A DNA stretch of 64,000 nt from Streptomyces sp. GKU 895 (GTDB lineage: Bacteria; Actinomycetota; Actinomycetes; Streptomycetales; Streptomycetaceae). The position numbers and the translations under genes are program-made. Location of the stretch: NCBI GenBank assembly GCA_002027195.1, contig MWJO01000018.1, positions 36,345-100,344 of the forward strand, given 5' to 3'. The notes below the pieces were generated by a model. That model saw only the letters and a program-made list of their open reading frames with translations. It was not told where the DNA came from and did no database searches. Each line of letters opens with the position of its first letter. Position 1 is the first letter of the stretch. Shown in pieces: positions 1 to 8,396 of the stretch.

Positions 1-131
1 CCGGGGGGTGTTCCGGGGTGGCTGATGGGGCAGTGATGCGTTCACTCCCCCGTGCAAGGGGGCTGCGGACGCCCCCGCTGGACGCCGTAAGGTTGGGGCG
101 TACGGGAGGGCACGTCGGAAGGAGGCACTGG

Positions 132-1142
132 GTGATCGAGCTCGAGGGGGTTCCCGAGCTGATCGACCCGGTCATGGTGGCCGCGTTCGAGGGCTGGAAC
201 GATGCCGGCGACGCCGCCTCCACCGCGGTCGCGCATCTGGACAGGGAGTGGAAGGGCGAGGTGTTCGCGGCGCTGGACGCCGAGGACTACTACGACTTCC
301 AGGTGAACCGGCCCACGGTGTGGATGGACGCCGGAGTGCGCAAGATCACCTGGCCCACGACACGGCTGTCCGTGGTCCGGGTCGGCGGCGAGAAGCCGCG
401 CGATCTCGTGCTGGTCCGAGGGATCGAACCGTCCATGCGCTGGCGCTCGTTCTGCAACGAACTGCTGGGCTTCGCCCATGAACTGGGCGTGGAGCTGGTC
501 GTGGTCCTGGGCGCTCTGCTCGGTGACACCCCGCACACGCGTCCGGTCCCGATCAGCGGGACCACGTCCGATCCGGACCTGGCCCAGCGGATGGACCTGG
601 AGGAGACCAAGTACGAGGGGCCCACGGGCATCGTCGGCGTCCTCCAGGAGGCGTGCACGCACGCGGGTGTGCCGGCCGTGTCGCTGTGGGCGGCGGTGCC
701 GCACTACGTGTCGCAGCCGCCGAACCCGAAGGCGACGCTGGCCCTGCTCAACCGGCTCGAGGACCTGATCGACGTGCGCATCCCGCTGGGCGAGCTGCCC
801 GAGGACGCGCGCGCCTGGCAGGTGGGTGTGGACCAGCTGGCCGCCGAGGACAGCGAGGTCGCCGAGTACGTGCAGACGCTGGAGGAGGCCCGGGACACCG
901 CCGAGCTGCCGGAGGCGTCGGGCGAGGCGATCGCCCGCGAGTTCGAGCGGTATCTGCGGCGCCGGGACGGCGGCAGCCCGCCGGGCGGGCACGCGACGGA
1001 GAGCGGCGACGGTACGTCGTATCTGCGGGACAACCCCAGCGGTCGTACGCGACCGCCGAAGCCGCCGAAGCCGAGCGCGGACACGGACCCCGAGCCGGGT
1101 ACGGAGACGGGAGCCGACGGCGAGGATTCGTCGGACGAGTGA
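132..1142 (+). CDS. PAC2 family protein
   Basis: Protein of 336 residues resembling the actinobacterial PAC2 (proteasome assembly chaperone-like) family. The N-terminal motif DPVMVAAFEGWNDAGDAAS (about residues 14-32) and the later LVLVRGIEPSMRW segment are typical of the family. The last 50 or so residues form an acidic, Pro-rich low-complexity tail. I chose the GTG at 132 because GGAAGGAGG lies just upstream at 117-125; an in-frame extension to position 18 has no such site. The biochemical role of bacterial PAC2 proteins is not settled, although proteasome-linked functions are often proposed. The gene ends in a strong hairpin terminator. Confidence 0.85.
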   Translation: MIELEGVPELIDPVMVAAFEGWNDAGDAASTAVAHLDREWKGEVFAALDAEDYYDFQVNRPTVWMDAGVRKITWPTTRLSVVRVGGEKPRDLVLVRGIEPSMRWRSFCNELLGFAHELGVELVVVLGALLGDTPHTRPVPISGTTSDPDLAQRMDLEETKYEGPTGIVGVLQEACTHAGVPAVSLWAAVPHYVSQPPNPKATLALLNRLEDLIDVRIPLGELPEDARAWQVGVDQLAAEDSEVAEYVQTLEEARDTAELPEASGEAIAREFERYLRRRDGGSPPGGHATESGDGTSYLRDNPSGRTRPPKPPKPSADTDPEPGTETGADGEDSSDE

Positions 1143-1149
1143 GACGGGG

Positions 1150-1183
1150 AAGGGCGGTGCGCCTCGCGCGCACCGCCCTTTTT
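1150..1183 (+). terminator. Intrinsic terminator after the PAC2 gene
   Basis: A 13-bp perfect stem (AAGGGCGGTGCGC and its complement) with a 5-nt loop is followed by a T run. It begins 8 bp after the PAC2 stop codon and also faces the end of the convergent gene at 1202, so it may serve both. Confidence 0.8.
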
Positions 1184-1201
1184 CGTGCCGGGAGGCAGGC
1201 G

Positions 1202-2155
1202 TCAGACCTGCGGTACCGCCACCGCGTCGTAGTCGGTGTCGGGAGTCGGCTGCTCCACGTCGAAGCGGGCGTTGGGCAGGTAGAGCCGGTCGCCCCAGGC
1301 CGCGACGGTCGTCGGGATGCGGAAGCGCGGGTCGGTGATCCGGGTGATCGCCGTGCCCTTGGTGCCGGCCGCGTTCAGGTGGAAGACGTCGATGGCGTTC
1401 TGCGCCTGCTGGACGACGTAGAAGGTCCGGCCGAGCAGCAACATGCCGTCCCCGTTGGGGAGTTTCGCGCCGCCGAGGTCGACGGCGGTCGCGGCTCCGG
1501 TGCGCGGGTCGACCCGCATGAGGGTGCCGCCGTCGGCGAAGCAGTTCACCACGAGCAGGGCGCGGCCGTCGGGGGTGCGCTCGATGCCGTTGGCGGTGAA
1601 GTCGTCGCCCTGGACCCAGTCGCCGGACAGGGGCAGCGTCGTGAGGGCGCCGGGCGCGCCGTGCCTGCCGAGGGCCACGCGGTAGAGCTGGGCCTTGAAG
1701 GAGTCGGTGAACCAGGCGGCGCCCGGGGTGAGGATCACGTCGTTCACGAAGCTGCCGCCGGTGGCGTACACCTTCTCGATGGCGCCCGAGTGCAGGTCCA
1801 CCGTGCGGATCTCACCGCTGGCGCCGCCGGCGAGGAACAGCCGACCGTGGCCGGTCTTGAGGCCCACGGTGGGGTGGCCGGCGCCGAGGCCCTTGCTGAC
1901 GACGGAGCCGCGGCCGGTGGCCAGGTGCGCCCGGTAGATGTCCCCGTTGGCCAGGGAGCCGAAGTAGGCGAAGGGTTTGCCGCCGATGGCGATGCCCTCG
2001 GGCTGGAAGCCGTCGGGCAGCGGGAACTGGTCGGGCCAGGCGGTTTTCGGCGCTTCGGCCGCGTGCGCGGTGCCGCCGAGCAGCGCCGCTCCCGTCAGCG
2101 CCGCGGTTGCGGTGAGCAGTCTTCTACGTGCGAAGGAACGTGCTGTGGGTGCCAC
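1202..2155 (-). CDS. Secreted SMP-30/gluconolactonase-like beta-propeller protein
   Basis: Protein of 317 residues with an export signal: RRR followed by a hydrophobic stretch LLTATAALTGAALLGG and a cleavage-like AHA-A near residue 32. The mature part has repeated propeller-type segments (PEGIAIGG, GSFVNDVILTP, DFTANGIERTPDG, NGDGMLLLG) as in SMP-30/NHL-like sugar-lactonase folds. The GTG start at 2155 is preferred because AGAAGGA lies 6 bp upstream; an ATG at 2203 also exists. Homologues are sometimes labelled superoxide dismutase, but I see no metal-enzyme motif supporting that. Substrate unknown. Confidence 0.75.
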   Translation of the reverse strand: MAPTARSFARRRLLTATAALTGAALLGGTAHAAEAPKTAWPDQFPLPDGFQPEGIAIGGKPFAYFGSLANGDIYRAHLATGRGSVVSKGLGAGHPTVGLKTGHGRLFLAGGASGEIRTVDLHSGAIEKVYATGGSFVNDVILTPGAAWFTDSFKAQLYRVALGRHGAPGALTTLPLSGDWVQGDDFTANGIERTPDGRALLVVNCFADGGTLMRVDPRTGAATAVDLGGAKLPNGDGMLLLGRTFYVVQQAQNAIDVFHLNAAGTKGTAITRITDPRFRIPTTVAAWGDRLYLPNARFDVEQPTPDTDYDAVAVPQV

Positions 2156-2449
2156 TGTGCGTCCTTCTGCCAAGGGGCCGGCGGTCACCGGCCGAACGGT
2201 CAACAGACGCTCTCACCCCATCACATGACCGTCACCTCCGCAGTCTCTGGCCGGATTGCGGCGTGACATCTGTTTCAGGACGGATTGCACACGGTACCCC
2301 GTTCAACTTGATTTCAAACCGAGTTGGCGAACGCGGGGTGGACGAGGGGCCGTTCCGGTGCTTGGTTGTCCCCCGGAGGCGCACCGAGCCCCCCGCAGAC
2401 GCACCCCCCGCAACCAGGCACCCGCAAGGACCGAAGGGAGCGGTACCCG

Positions 2450-4180
2450 ATGAGCGACCAGGTACAGCCGGCGCAGGGCCCGGGAGCGTCCGGGCCGGGG
2501 CCCGACGGAGCGGGATTCACCTACCGAGGAGCCGAGCAGGAACTGATCGTCGTCGCCCGCCCCGAGGCCCGGCTGCGCGCCGGCGCCGAGGGCGTACGGT
2601 CGGCGGCCGGTGCCGACGTCTCGGCCCTCAACATGTTCCTCAGCGACGAACAGCTCGCCCTGGAACCCCTGTTCGGCAGCGAGGAGAGGCTCCGGCAGTC
2701 GGCCACGGCGCACACCGAGAACGTGCCCGACCTCGCGCTGTTCTACCGGGTCCGCGGCGACCGCAGCCGCGCCGAGGAACTGCGCTCGCGGATCGCCGCG
2801 CTGCCGGGCATCGACACCGCGTACGTGAAGCCGGGCGCCGTCCCCGCATCTCTGGGTCAGGTCGGCGAGGAGAGCGGTCGGCTGAAGGAAGGCGCCCCGG
2901 TCACCCCGGACTTCAGCGGCCGGCAGGGCTATCTGGGCCCCGCCCCCGAGGGGATCGACGCCCAGTGGGCCTGGCAGCGGCCCGGCGGCACCGGTCAGGG
3001 CGTGACCGTGATCGACGTCGAGGGTTCCTGGCAGCTCGGTCACGAGGACCTGGCCGCCAAGCTGGCCGGCGTCGTGGTCGGCACCCCGCTGACCGACCTG
3101 GCCTGGCGCAACCACGGCACCGCGGTGATCGGCGTGATCGGCGGCGACCGCACCGAGCACGGGGTCACGGGGATCGCGCCGGACGCGGTGACGGCCGCCG
3201 CGTCCTTCCAGGGCATCGGCACCGCGGCCGCCGTCCACGCGGCGGCGGACCGGCTCGGCCCCGGCGACATCGTGCTGGTCGAGCTGCACCGCCCGGGACC
3301 GCGGCTGGACTTCGCCGACCGCGACGACCAGAGGGGCTACGTCGCCCTCGAATGGTGGCCGGACGACTTCGCGGCCGTCCGGTACGCCACCGCCAGGGGC
3401 GTGCTCGTGGTGGCTGCCGCGGGCAACGGGGCCGAGTCCCTCGACGACGCCGTCTACGAGCGCCGCCCGGACGGATTCCCGCAGTGGTGGCGCAACCCGT
3501 TCAACCCGTCCAACCAGTCCTCCGGCGCGGTCCTGGTCGGCGCGGGCGCCCCACCGCCCGGCACACACGGCCGCGACCACGGCCCGGACCGCTCCCGGCT
3601 CGCGTTCTCCAACTACGGTGCCCGCGTGGACGCCCAGGGCTGGGGCCGCGAGGTCACCACCACCGGCGGCTTCTGGGACCGGCCCGGTGACCTGCAGGGC
3701 GGGCCCGAGGAGATCGCCTGGTACACGGACACGTTCTCCGGGACGTCCTCGGCCTCACCGATGGTGGTCGGCGCACTGGCCGCGCTCCAGGGCATGCTGA
3801 AGGCGGCCGGCCAGGCGCCGATGTCCCCGGAGCGGGCCCGCGCGATGCTGCGGGCGACCGGGTCACCGCAGCAGGACGCGCCGGGCCGGCCCGCGTCCCA
3901 GCGGATCGGCAACCGGCCCGACATCAAGGCGGCGGTCACCCATCTGCTGCCGCACGCGGTCGGCTCCGGCCAGGCCGAACGGTACTGGGACGAGCTGCTG
4001 CCCTATCCGCGTGAACTCCCGCCGAGGCTCCGGCTGTTCGTGGCCGGCGGCTGGCGGAACCTCAACCATCCGTCCCCCGAGATCCGCCAGGCGGTGCACT
4101 CCGCCTTCGCGGGAGGACGGCCCGACGTCCGCGTGTGGTTCGCGGACGACGAGATCGTCGGCCTGGTCGTCTCGGGCTGA
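2450..4180 (+). CDS. S8 (subtilisin-like) serine peptidase
   Basis: Protein of 576 residues. A subtilase domain spans roughly residues 160-510, with Asp189 in VTVIDVEGSW, His222 in NHGTAVIGVIGGD, the oxyanion Asn in AAAGNG, and Ser433 in FSGTSSASPMVVGAL. The usual DTG around the catalytic Asp is replaced by DVE. No signal peptide is visible, so it is probably cytosolic or exported by another route. The N-terminal 160 residues may act as a propeptide or adaptor. The last 50 residues (RLRLFVAGGWRNL onward) lie outside the subtilase fold and resemble the C-terminus of the next protein. ATG 2450 has GAAGGGAG upstream. The Gln-rich gene starts 39 bp after the stop, so an operon is likely. Confidence 0.85.
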   Translation: MSDQVQPAQGPGASGPGPDGAGFTYRGAEQELIVVARPEARLRAGAEGVRSAAGADVSALNMFLSDEQLALEPLFGSEERLRQSATAHTENVPDLALFYRVRGDRSRAEELRSRIAALPGIDTAYVKPGAVPASLGQVGEESGRLKEGAPVTPDFSGRQGYLGPAPEGIDAQWAWQRPGGTGQGVTVIDVEGSWQLGHEDLAAKLAGVVVGTPLTDLAWRNHGTAVIGVIGGDRTEHGVTGIAPDAVTAAASFQGIGTAAAVHAAADRLGPGDIVLVELHRPGPRLDFADRDDQRGYVALEWWPDDFAAVRYATARGVLVVAAAGNGAESLDDAVYERRPDGFPQWWRNPFNPSNQSSGAVLVGAGAPPPGTHGRDHGPDRSRLAFSNYGARVDAQGWGREVTTTGGFWDRPGDLQGGPEEIAWYTDTFSGTSSASPMVVGALAALQGMLKAAGQAPMSPERARAMLRATGSPQQDAPGRPASQRIGNRPDIKAAVTHLLPHAVGSGQAERYWDELLPYPRELPPRLRLFVAGGWRNLNHPSPEIRQAVHSAFAGGRPDVRVWFADDEIVGLVVSG

Positions 4181-4219
4181 CGAAGCACATCCCCACCATC
4201 AAGGGAAGGTGACACCCGC

Positions 4220-4801
4220 ATGAGCACCACCCCGCAGATGAGCCAACTGGGACAACAGCAGGGACAGCAAGGACAGCAGGGACAGCAGTTCCCGAGCACC
4301 TCTCCGTACCAGCAGCAACCGCAGCAGCCGTACGGCATGGGCGGCTTCGGCGGCTCGCTGGAGCAGCTCCAGCAGCTCGGCCAGCAGCAGCCCTACCAGC
4401 AGCTGCTCCAGCAGCTCGGCCAGCAGCCCTTCACCCAGCAGCAGGGCTTCGGCCAGCAGCAGCTGGGCCAGCAACAGCAGCAGCAACAGGTCGAGCAGCA
4501 GGTGCAGCAGCACATCCACCAGATCGCCCAGGCCGCCGTGCAGTACGTGCAGCAGCAGGTGCAGACACAGGCCCTCCAGGCCGGCATCGCCAACGGCTAC
4601 ATCGACGTCGTCCAGCCGCTGCCGGGGCAGCCGAGTGTGATCGGCCTGCTGGTCGGCGGTCAGCTGAGGGTCCTGTTCAACCCCAACCCGCAGACCCACG
4701 ACCAGGTCCAGGAGGCGTTCGCCTTCGGGCACCAGGTCATCGGCATCTGGGACTCCCAGACCCCGCAGATCCTGCGCAGCATCCAGATCCGCAGGATCTG
4801 A
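4220..4801 (+). CDS. Glutamine-rich low-complexity protein
   Basis: Protein of 193 residues with 64 Gln by my count, 54 of them in the first 120 or so residues, arranged as GQQ/LGQQQ/QQPY units and one run of seven Gln. Composition resembles prion-like or coiled-coil Q-rich domains. Residues from about 125 are ordered-looking: IDVVQPLPGQPSVIGLLVGG, then LRVLFNPNPQTHDQVQEAF and an IWD segment. That tail resembles the extreme C-terminus of the preceding peptidase (shared P-x-P, AFA-x-G and a Val/Ile-Trp pair). AAGGGAAGGTG precedes the ATG. I do not recognise a characterised family. A substrate, scaffold or inhibitor of the peptidase are all possible; these are inferences from adjacency. Confidence 0.8.
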   Translation: MSTTPQMSQLGQQQGQQGQQGQQFPSTSPYQQQPQQPYGMGGFGGSLEQLQQLGQQQPYQQLLQQLGQQPFTQQQGFGQQQLGQQQQQQQVEQQVQQHIHQIAQAAVQYVQQQVQTQALQAGIANGYIDVVQPLPGQPSVIGLLVGGQLRVLFNPNPQTHDQVQEAFAFGHQVIGIWDSQTPQILRSIQIRRI

Positions 4802-4818
4802 CCGGCACCGGGTGACAC

Positions 4819-4852
4819 GAAGGGCGCTTCCCGCACCGGGGAAGCGCCCTTC
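4819..4852. terminator. Bidirectional terminator between the Gln-rich gene and mshC
   Basis: A 14-bp inverted repeat (GAAGGGCGCTTCCC) with a 5-nt loop lies between the convergent stop codons at 4801 and 4867. It can act for both transcripts. Confidence 0.7.
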
Positions 4853-4866
4853 TCGGTACTCCGGCG

Positions 4867-6096
4867 CTACAGCGCGACGCCGAGCAGCGCGTCCACCGCG
4901 CGCGAGACGACGCCGGGGGCGCTCTCGTCCGTGCCGCCGGACTCCTCCTGGCGGGCCGCCCAGCGGTCGACCGCGGCGAGCGCGGCCGGGGCGTCGAGGT
5001 CGTTCGCGAGGGCCTCGCGGATCTCCTCGACGAGCGCCTCGGCGGCGGGTCCGTCGGGGCGGGAGACGGCGGCACGCCACCGTCCGAGCCGCGCGACCGC
5101 GTCTTCGAGCACCTGGTCGGTCCACTCCCAGTCGGCCCGGTAGTGGTGGGCGAGCAGGGCGAGCCGGATGGCGGCCGGATCGACACCCTCGCGGCGCAGC
5201 GTGGAGACGAAGACGAGGTTGCCCTTGGACTTGGACATCTTCTCGCCGTGCAGGGCGACCATGCCGGCGTGGACGTACGCCTTGGCCATGGGGAACTCTC
5301 CGGTGAGCACCTGGGCGTGGGAGGCGCCCATCTCGTGGTGCGGGAAGGCGAGGTCGGAGCCGCCGCCCTGGACGTCGAAGGTCATGCCGAGGTGGTCGAG
5401 GGCGATGGCGACGCACTCGATGTGCCAGCCGGGTCGGCCGCGGCCGAGCGAGCCGCCGTCCCAGCTCGGCTCGCCCGGGCGGGCGGCCATCCACAGCATC
5501 GGGTCGAGCGGGTTCTTCTTGCCCGCCCGGTCGGGGTCGCCGCCGCGCTCGGCGGACAGCAGCCGCATGGCGGCGGCGTCGAGGTTGGAGACCTTGCCGA
5601 AGTTCGGGTCGGACTCGACGGAGAAGTAGATGTCGCCTTCGAGTTCGTAGGCGGCGCCCGCGTCCCGGAGCCGCTCGACGAGCGGGACGATGCCGGGTAT
5701 GGCCTCGACGGCGCCGATGTAGTGCTGCGGCGGGAGCATCCGCAGGGCGGTCATGTCCTCGCGGAAGAGGGCCGTCTCCTTCTCGGCGAGGGCGACCCAG
5801 TCGACGCTGTCCCGCTCGGCGCGCTCCAGGAGCGGGTCGTCGACGTCGGTGACGTTCTGGACGTAGTGAACCTGCCGCTTGGTGTCGAGCCACACGCGCT
5901 GCACGAGGTCGAACGCGTTGTAGGTCGCCGCGTGCCCCATGTGGGTGGCGTCGTACGGCGTGATGCCGCAGACGTAGATACGGGCGACGGGACCGGGGTC
6001 GAGGGAGACCAGACCGCCGGTCGCGGTGTCGTGGATCCTCAGGTCGCGGCCCTGACCAGGCAGGGCGGGGACCTCGGAAGCGGGCCAGGCATGCAT
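4867..6096 (-). CDS. mshC: L-cysteine:1D-myo-inositol 2-amino-2-deoxy-alpha-D-glucopyranoside ligase
   Basis: Protein of 409 residues, the usual length of MshC, which joins cysteine to GlcN-inositol using ATP in mycothiol synthesis in the cytosol. It is a CysRS paralogue: [14 protein letters not shown] holds the zinc Cys and HIGH-like motif, [15 protein letters not shown] supplies further zinc ligands, and EKMSKSKGN is the KMSKS loop. It lacks the long C-terminal anticodon-binding part of true CysRS. The SCO1664-like gene lies about 110 bp upstream on the same strand, so shared transcription is possible. A CTAACCGGACGG string lies just upstream (6106-6117). Confidence 0.95.
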   Translation of the reverse strand: MHAWPASEVPALPGQGRDLRIHDTATGGLVSLDPGPVARIYVCGITPYDATHMGHAATYNAFDLVQRVWLDTKRQVHYVQNVTDVDDPLLERAERDSVDWVALAEKETALFREDMTALRMLPPQHYIGAVEAIPGIVPLVERLRDAGAAYELEGDIYFSVESDPNFGKVSNLDAAAMRLLSAERGGDPDRAGKKNPLDPMLWMAARPGEPSWDGGSLGRGRPGWHIECVAIALDHLGMTFDVQGGGSDLAFPHHEMGASHAQVLTGEFPMAKAYVHAGMVALHGEKMSKSKGNLVFVSTLRREGVDPAAIRLALLAHHYRADWEWTDQVLEDAVARLGRWRAAVSRPDGPAAEALVEEIREALANDLDAPAALAAVDRWAARQEESGGTDESAPGVVSRAVDALLGVAL

Positions 6097-6209
6097 GTCA
6101 TGAGCCTAACCGGACGGATGTTCCGTATACGAACCGGACCGGGCCGGATGGCCGGTAAGGCGGTCTTGCGTGCTGTCGTCCGGTGTGCTGGTGCACCGGT
6201 GGTGGGCTG

Positions 6210-7025
6210 CTACACCGGCGGCCAGGGAATGGCCGGCCACTCCCCGCTCGGCTCCGGGTGCTTGCCGGTGGCGAGCAGTTCGTCGACCCGCGCGCGTGTG
6301 GCGTCGAGTTCGGCAGGCGTGATGAGTACGGCCAGACGCGCGGCCAGCGCTCCTTCGGCGCCGAGCGCCTCCTTGAGGCCCTTGAGGACGTCGACCGCCT
6401 CCCCCGTCAGGGGCTCGCCCGCCCAGCCCCACAGCAGGGTGCGGAGCTTGTTGTCGACGTTGAACGTGACGCCGTGGTCGATGCCGTACAGGCGGTCCCC
6501 GGCGGGCAGCAGATGGCCGCCCTTGCGGTCCGCGTTGTTGATCACGGCGTCGAGGACGGCGAGCCGGCGCAGCCGTTCGTCGTCCGCGTGCACCAGCAGC
6601 GCGGTCTCGCCCTCGCCGACCTCGGCGAAGCCGATGGCCTTCCAGCCGGGCTCGGGTTCCTCGCCGTCGACCAGGGCGAGCAGCTCGGCGCCGGGCGCGC
6701 CCTCGATCCACAGCTGGACCATGCCCTCGCCGAAGGGGCCGTCGCGCAGCACGGTGGGCGGGACCAGGCCCCAGCCGGTCGCCTCGGACACCTCGTAGGC
6801 GGCGACCTCGCGCTGGGCGAGGGTGCCGTCCGGGAAGTCCCACAGGGGGCGCTCGCCGCGGACGGGCTTGTAGACGCAGAAGGCCTCCTGGCCGTCGTGC
6901 TCCACGGAGCAGTACAGCACCGCGTTGGAGGCGTCCCGGATCTGTCCGCGCACCGTCAGCTCACCGCGGGTGAGCAGCTCGGCCGTGGTCACGCCCCGCG
7001 GCGGTATCCGTTCTGGCGCGGACAT
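6210..7025 (-). CDS. SCO1664 family protein (PI3/PI4-kinase-like fold)
   Basis: Protein of 271 residues. AVINNADRKGGHLL followed by YGIDHGVTF resembles the catalytic loop and metal-binding segment of phosphatidylinositol 3/4-kinase-like proteins; an upstream VYKPVRGERPLWDFP could carry the ATP-binding Lys. The substrate is unknown. ATG 7025 follows GGAAGGA at 5-bp spacing and lies inside the 3' end of the DUF3090 gene (37-bp overlap), indicating translational coupling. The set histidine phosphatase, DUF3090, this gene and mshC is a conserved actinobacterial neighbourhood. Confidence 0.8.
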   Translation of the reverse strand: MSAPERIPPRGVTTAELLTRGELTVRGQIRDASNAVLYCSVEHDGQEAFCVYKPVRGERPLWDFPDGTLAQREVAAYEVSEATGWGLVPPTVLRDGPFGEGMVQLWIEGAPGAELLALVDGEEPEPGWKAIGFAEVGEGETALLVHADDERLRRLAVLDAVINNADRKGGHLLPAGDRLYGIDHGVTFNVDNKLRTLLWGWAGEPLTGEAVDVLKGLKEALGAEGALAARLAVLITPAELDATRARVDELLATGKHPEPSGEWPAIPWPPV

Positions 7026-7579
7026 ACGTGTCCTTCCGGGTCGAGCGGGAGGCTGCACAGCGGGCACGGCGGCCGCCCGGCGTTGACGACGTCCAGGGCC
7101 CGCTTGGCGAAGGCCCTCGCCTGCGCGCCGGTGAGCCGGACCCGCAGCATCGGGGGGCCGTTCTCCTCGTCCTGGAGGAGCCTTTCCTCGGCCTCGGCGA
7201 GGTCCTCCTCGGACTCCGCGTCGAGCTCCACGAGGGCCTGCGCCTCGACGATCATGCGCTGTTCCTCACCGTCCCAGGCCAGCGCCATGGTGCCGACGCG
7301 GAACTCCTCCTCGACGGGGGTGTCCAGCGGGGCGGTGTCGGAGATCTCGGTGGGTGCCACCGCCGGGACGGAGGCGTTGCCGCCGCTGCGCCGGACCACT
7401 TCGTCCAGCAGCTCGTCCATGCGCTCGGCGAGGGCGGCGACCTGGGTCTTCTCCAGGGCCACGCTGGTCACCCGGGAACCCGCGATGGCCTGGAGGAAGA
7501 ACGTACGGCGTCCGGGCAGTCCGACCGTGCCGGCCACGAAGCGGTCCGGAGGGTCGTAGAGGAACACCTGACGGGACAC
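6989..7579 (-). CDS. DUF3090 family protein
   Basis: Protein of 196 residues starting at GTG with AGGAGA upstream. Family hallmarks are the N-terminus VFLYDPPDRFVAGTVG, the segment RTFFLQA, and a C-terminal treble-clef-like CPLCSLPLDPEGHVCPRQN with Cys/His zinc ligands. Function is unknown. It sits between a histidine phosphatase upstream and the PI-kinase-like gene, which it overlaps, so the three are probably co-expressed. Confidence 0.9.
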   Translation of the reverse strand: MSRQVFLYDPPDRFVAGTVGLPGRRTFFLQAIAGSRVTSVALEKTQVAALAERMDELLDEVVRRSGGNASVPAVAPTEISDTAPLDTPVEEEFRVGTMALAWDGEEQRMIVEAQALVELDAESEEDLAEAEERLLQDEENGPPMLRVRLTGAQARAFAKRALDVVNAGRPPCPLCSLPLDPEGHVCPRQNGYRRGA

Positions 7580-7647
7580 GTCCTGTCTCCTGGAGTCGTG
7601 ATGGGTACGGCGCTACTGCGACCGCTTCACCCTACTGCGCCCGACGA

Positions 7648-8334
7648 TCACGGTGCGCCCGCACCGCCCCCGACCGGGGCGTCGTCCGCGGGCGGGGTCT
7701 CGCGCGGGGCCAGGGAGGTGAAGTCACCGGTGTCGCCGAGGCGTACGAGGAACGGGCGCAGACGGGTGTAACGGATCGCGGTGATGGAACACGGGTCTAC
7801 GGAGATTCGCTGGAAGAGGTCGAGATGGAGTCCGAGCGCGTCCGCGACGAGCGACTTGATGATGTCGCCGTGCGAGCACATGAGGTAGACGGCGTCGGCG
7901 CCGTGGTCGCGCTCCACGCGCGCGTTCCACTCCCGTACGGCCTCGGCGGCGCGGGTCTGCATGGCGCGCATCGACTCGCCGCCGGGGAACGCGGCCGCCG
8001 ACGGATGGGCCTGGACGACCTGCATCAGGGGCTCGTCGTTGAGTTCGGCGAGCTTGCGGCCCGACCAGTCGCCGTAGTGGCACTCGCCGATCCGCTCGTC
8101 GGTGTGGGCGGTCAGCCCGGGCCGGGCGTCCAGGAGCGGCTGGAGCGTCTCCTGGCAGCGCTGGAGCGGGCTGCTGACGATCTCGGCGAGGGGCAGCTCG
8201 GCGAGCCGCTGGGGCAGCGCGGCGGCCTGGGTACGGCCGCGCTCGTCCAGGGCGACGCCGGGGGTCCACCCGGCGAGCAGTCCCTCGGTGTTGGCGGTGG
8301 ATCGTCCGTGCCGGACGAGGATCAGCGTGGGCAT
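7648..8334 (-). CDS. Histidine phosphatase family protein
   Basis: Protein of 228 residues of the phosphoglycerate-mutase-like branch (MSMEG_4193-type). The N-terminal LVRHGRSTAN carries the catalytic RHG histidine; the acid residue is probably in CHYGDWSGRKLAEL, and the second histidine is in MCSHGDIIKSLVAD. The C-terminus is a short Gly/Ala/Pro tail. Its physiological phosphoester is unknown. It is the first gene of the likely DUF3090/PI-kinase-like/mshC run and is divergent from corA. Confidence 0.88.
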   Translation of the reverse strand: MPTLILVRHGRSTANTEGLLAGWTPGVALDERGRTQAAALPQRLAELPLAEIVSSPLQRCQETLQPLLDARPGLTAHTDERIGECHYGDWSGRKLAELNDEPLMQVVQAHPSAAAFPGGESMRAMQTRAAEAVREWNARVERDHGADAVYLMCSHGDIIKSLVADALGLHLDLFQRISVDPCSITAIRYTRLRPFLVRLGDTGDFTSLAPRETPPADDAPVGGGAGAP

Positions 8335-8396
8335 GCGGCCCAGGGTAGGCGCACGCGCGCGTGCACCGGCGAGCGAGTGACGGGAGAATACGCACC

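Noticed and set aside
1202..2155. Superoxide dismutase label sometimes given to this type of protein
   Set aside because: No metal-binding or dismutase motif is visible; the repeats fit an SMP-30/NHL-like propeller.
653..2266. Long open frames opposite or beside real genes, for example 653-2266 (+), 6183-7559 (+), 37844-40174 (-) and 46093-48945 (-) over their whole lengths
   Set aside because: High G+C leaves alternative frames open. These translations are Arg/Gly/Pro/Ala-rich, lack ribosome binding sites and match no family, while the chosen frames show domains.
4250..4570. CAG/CAA-rich tract resembling a microsatellite
   Set aside because: It is in-frame coding sequence for the Gln-rich protein, mixing CAG and CAA and broken by Gly, Leu, Pro and Tyr codons.
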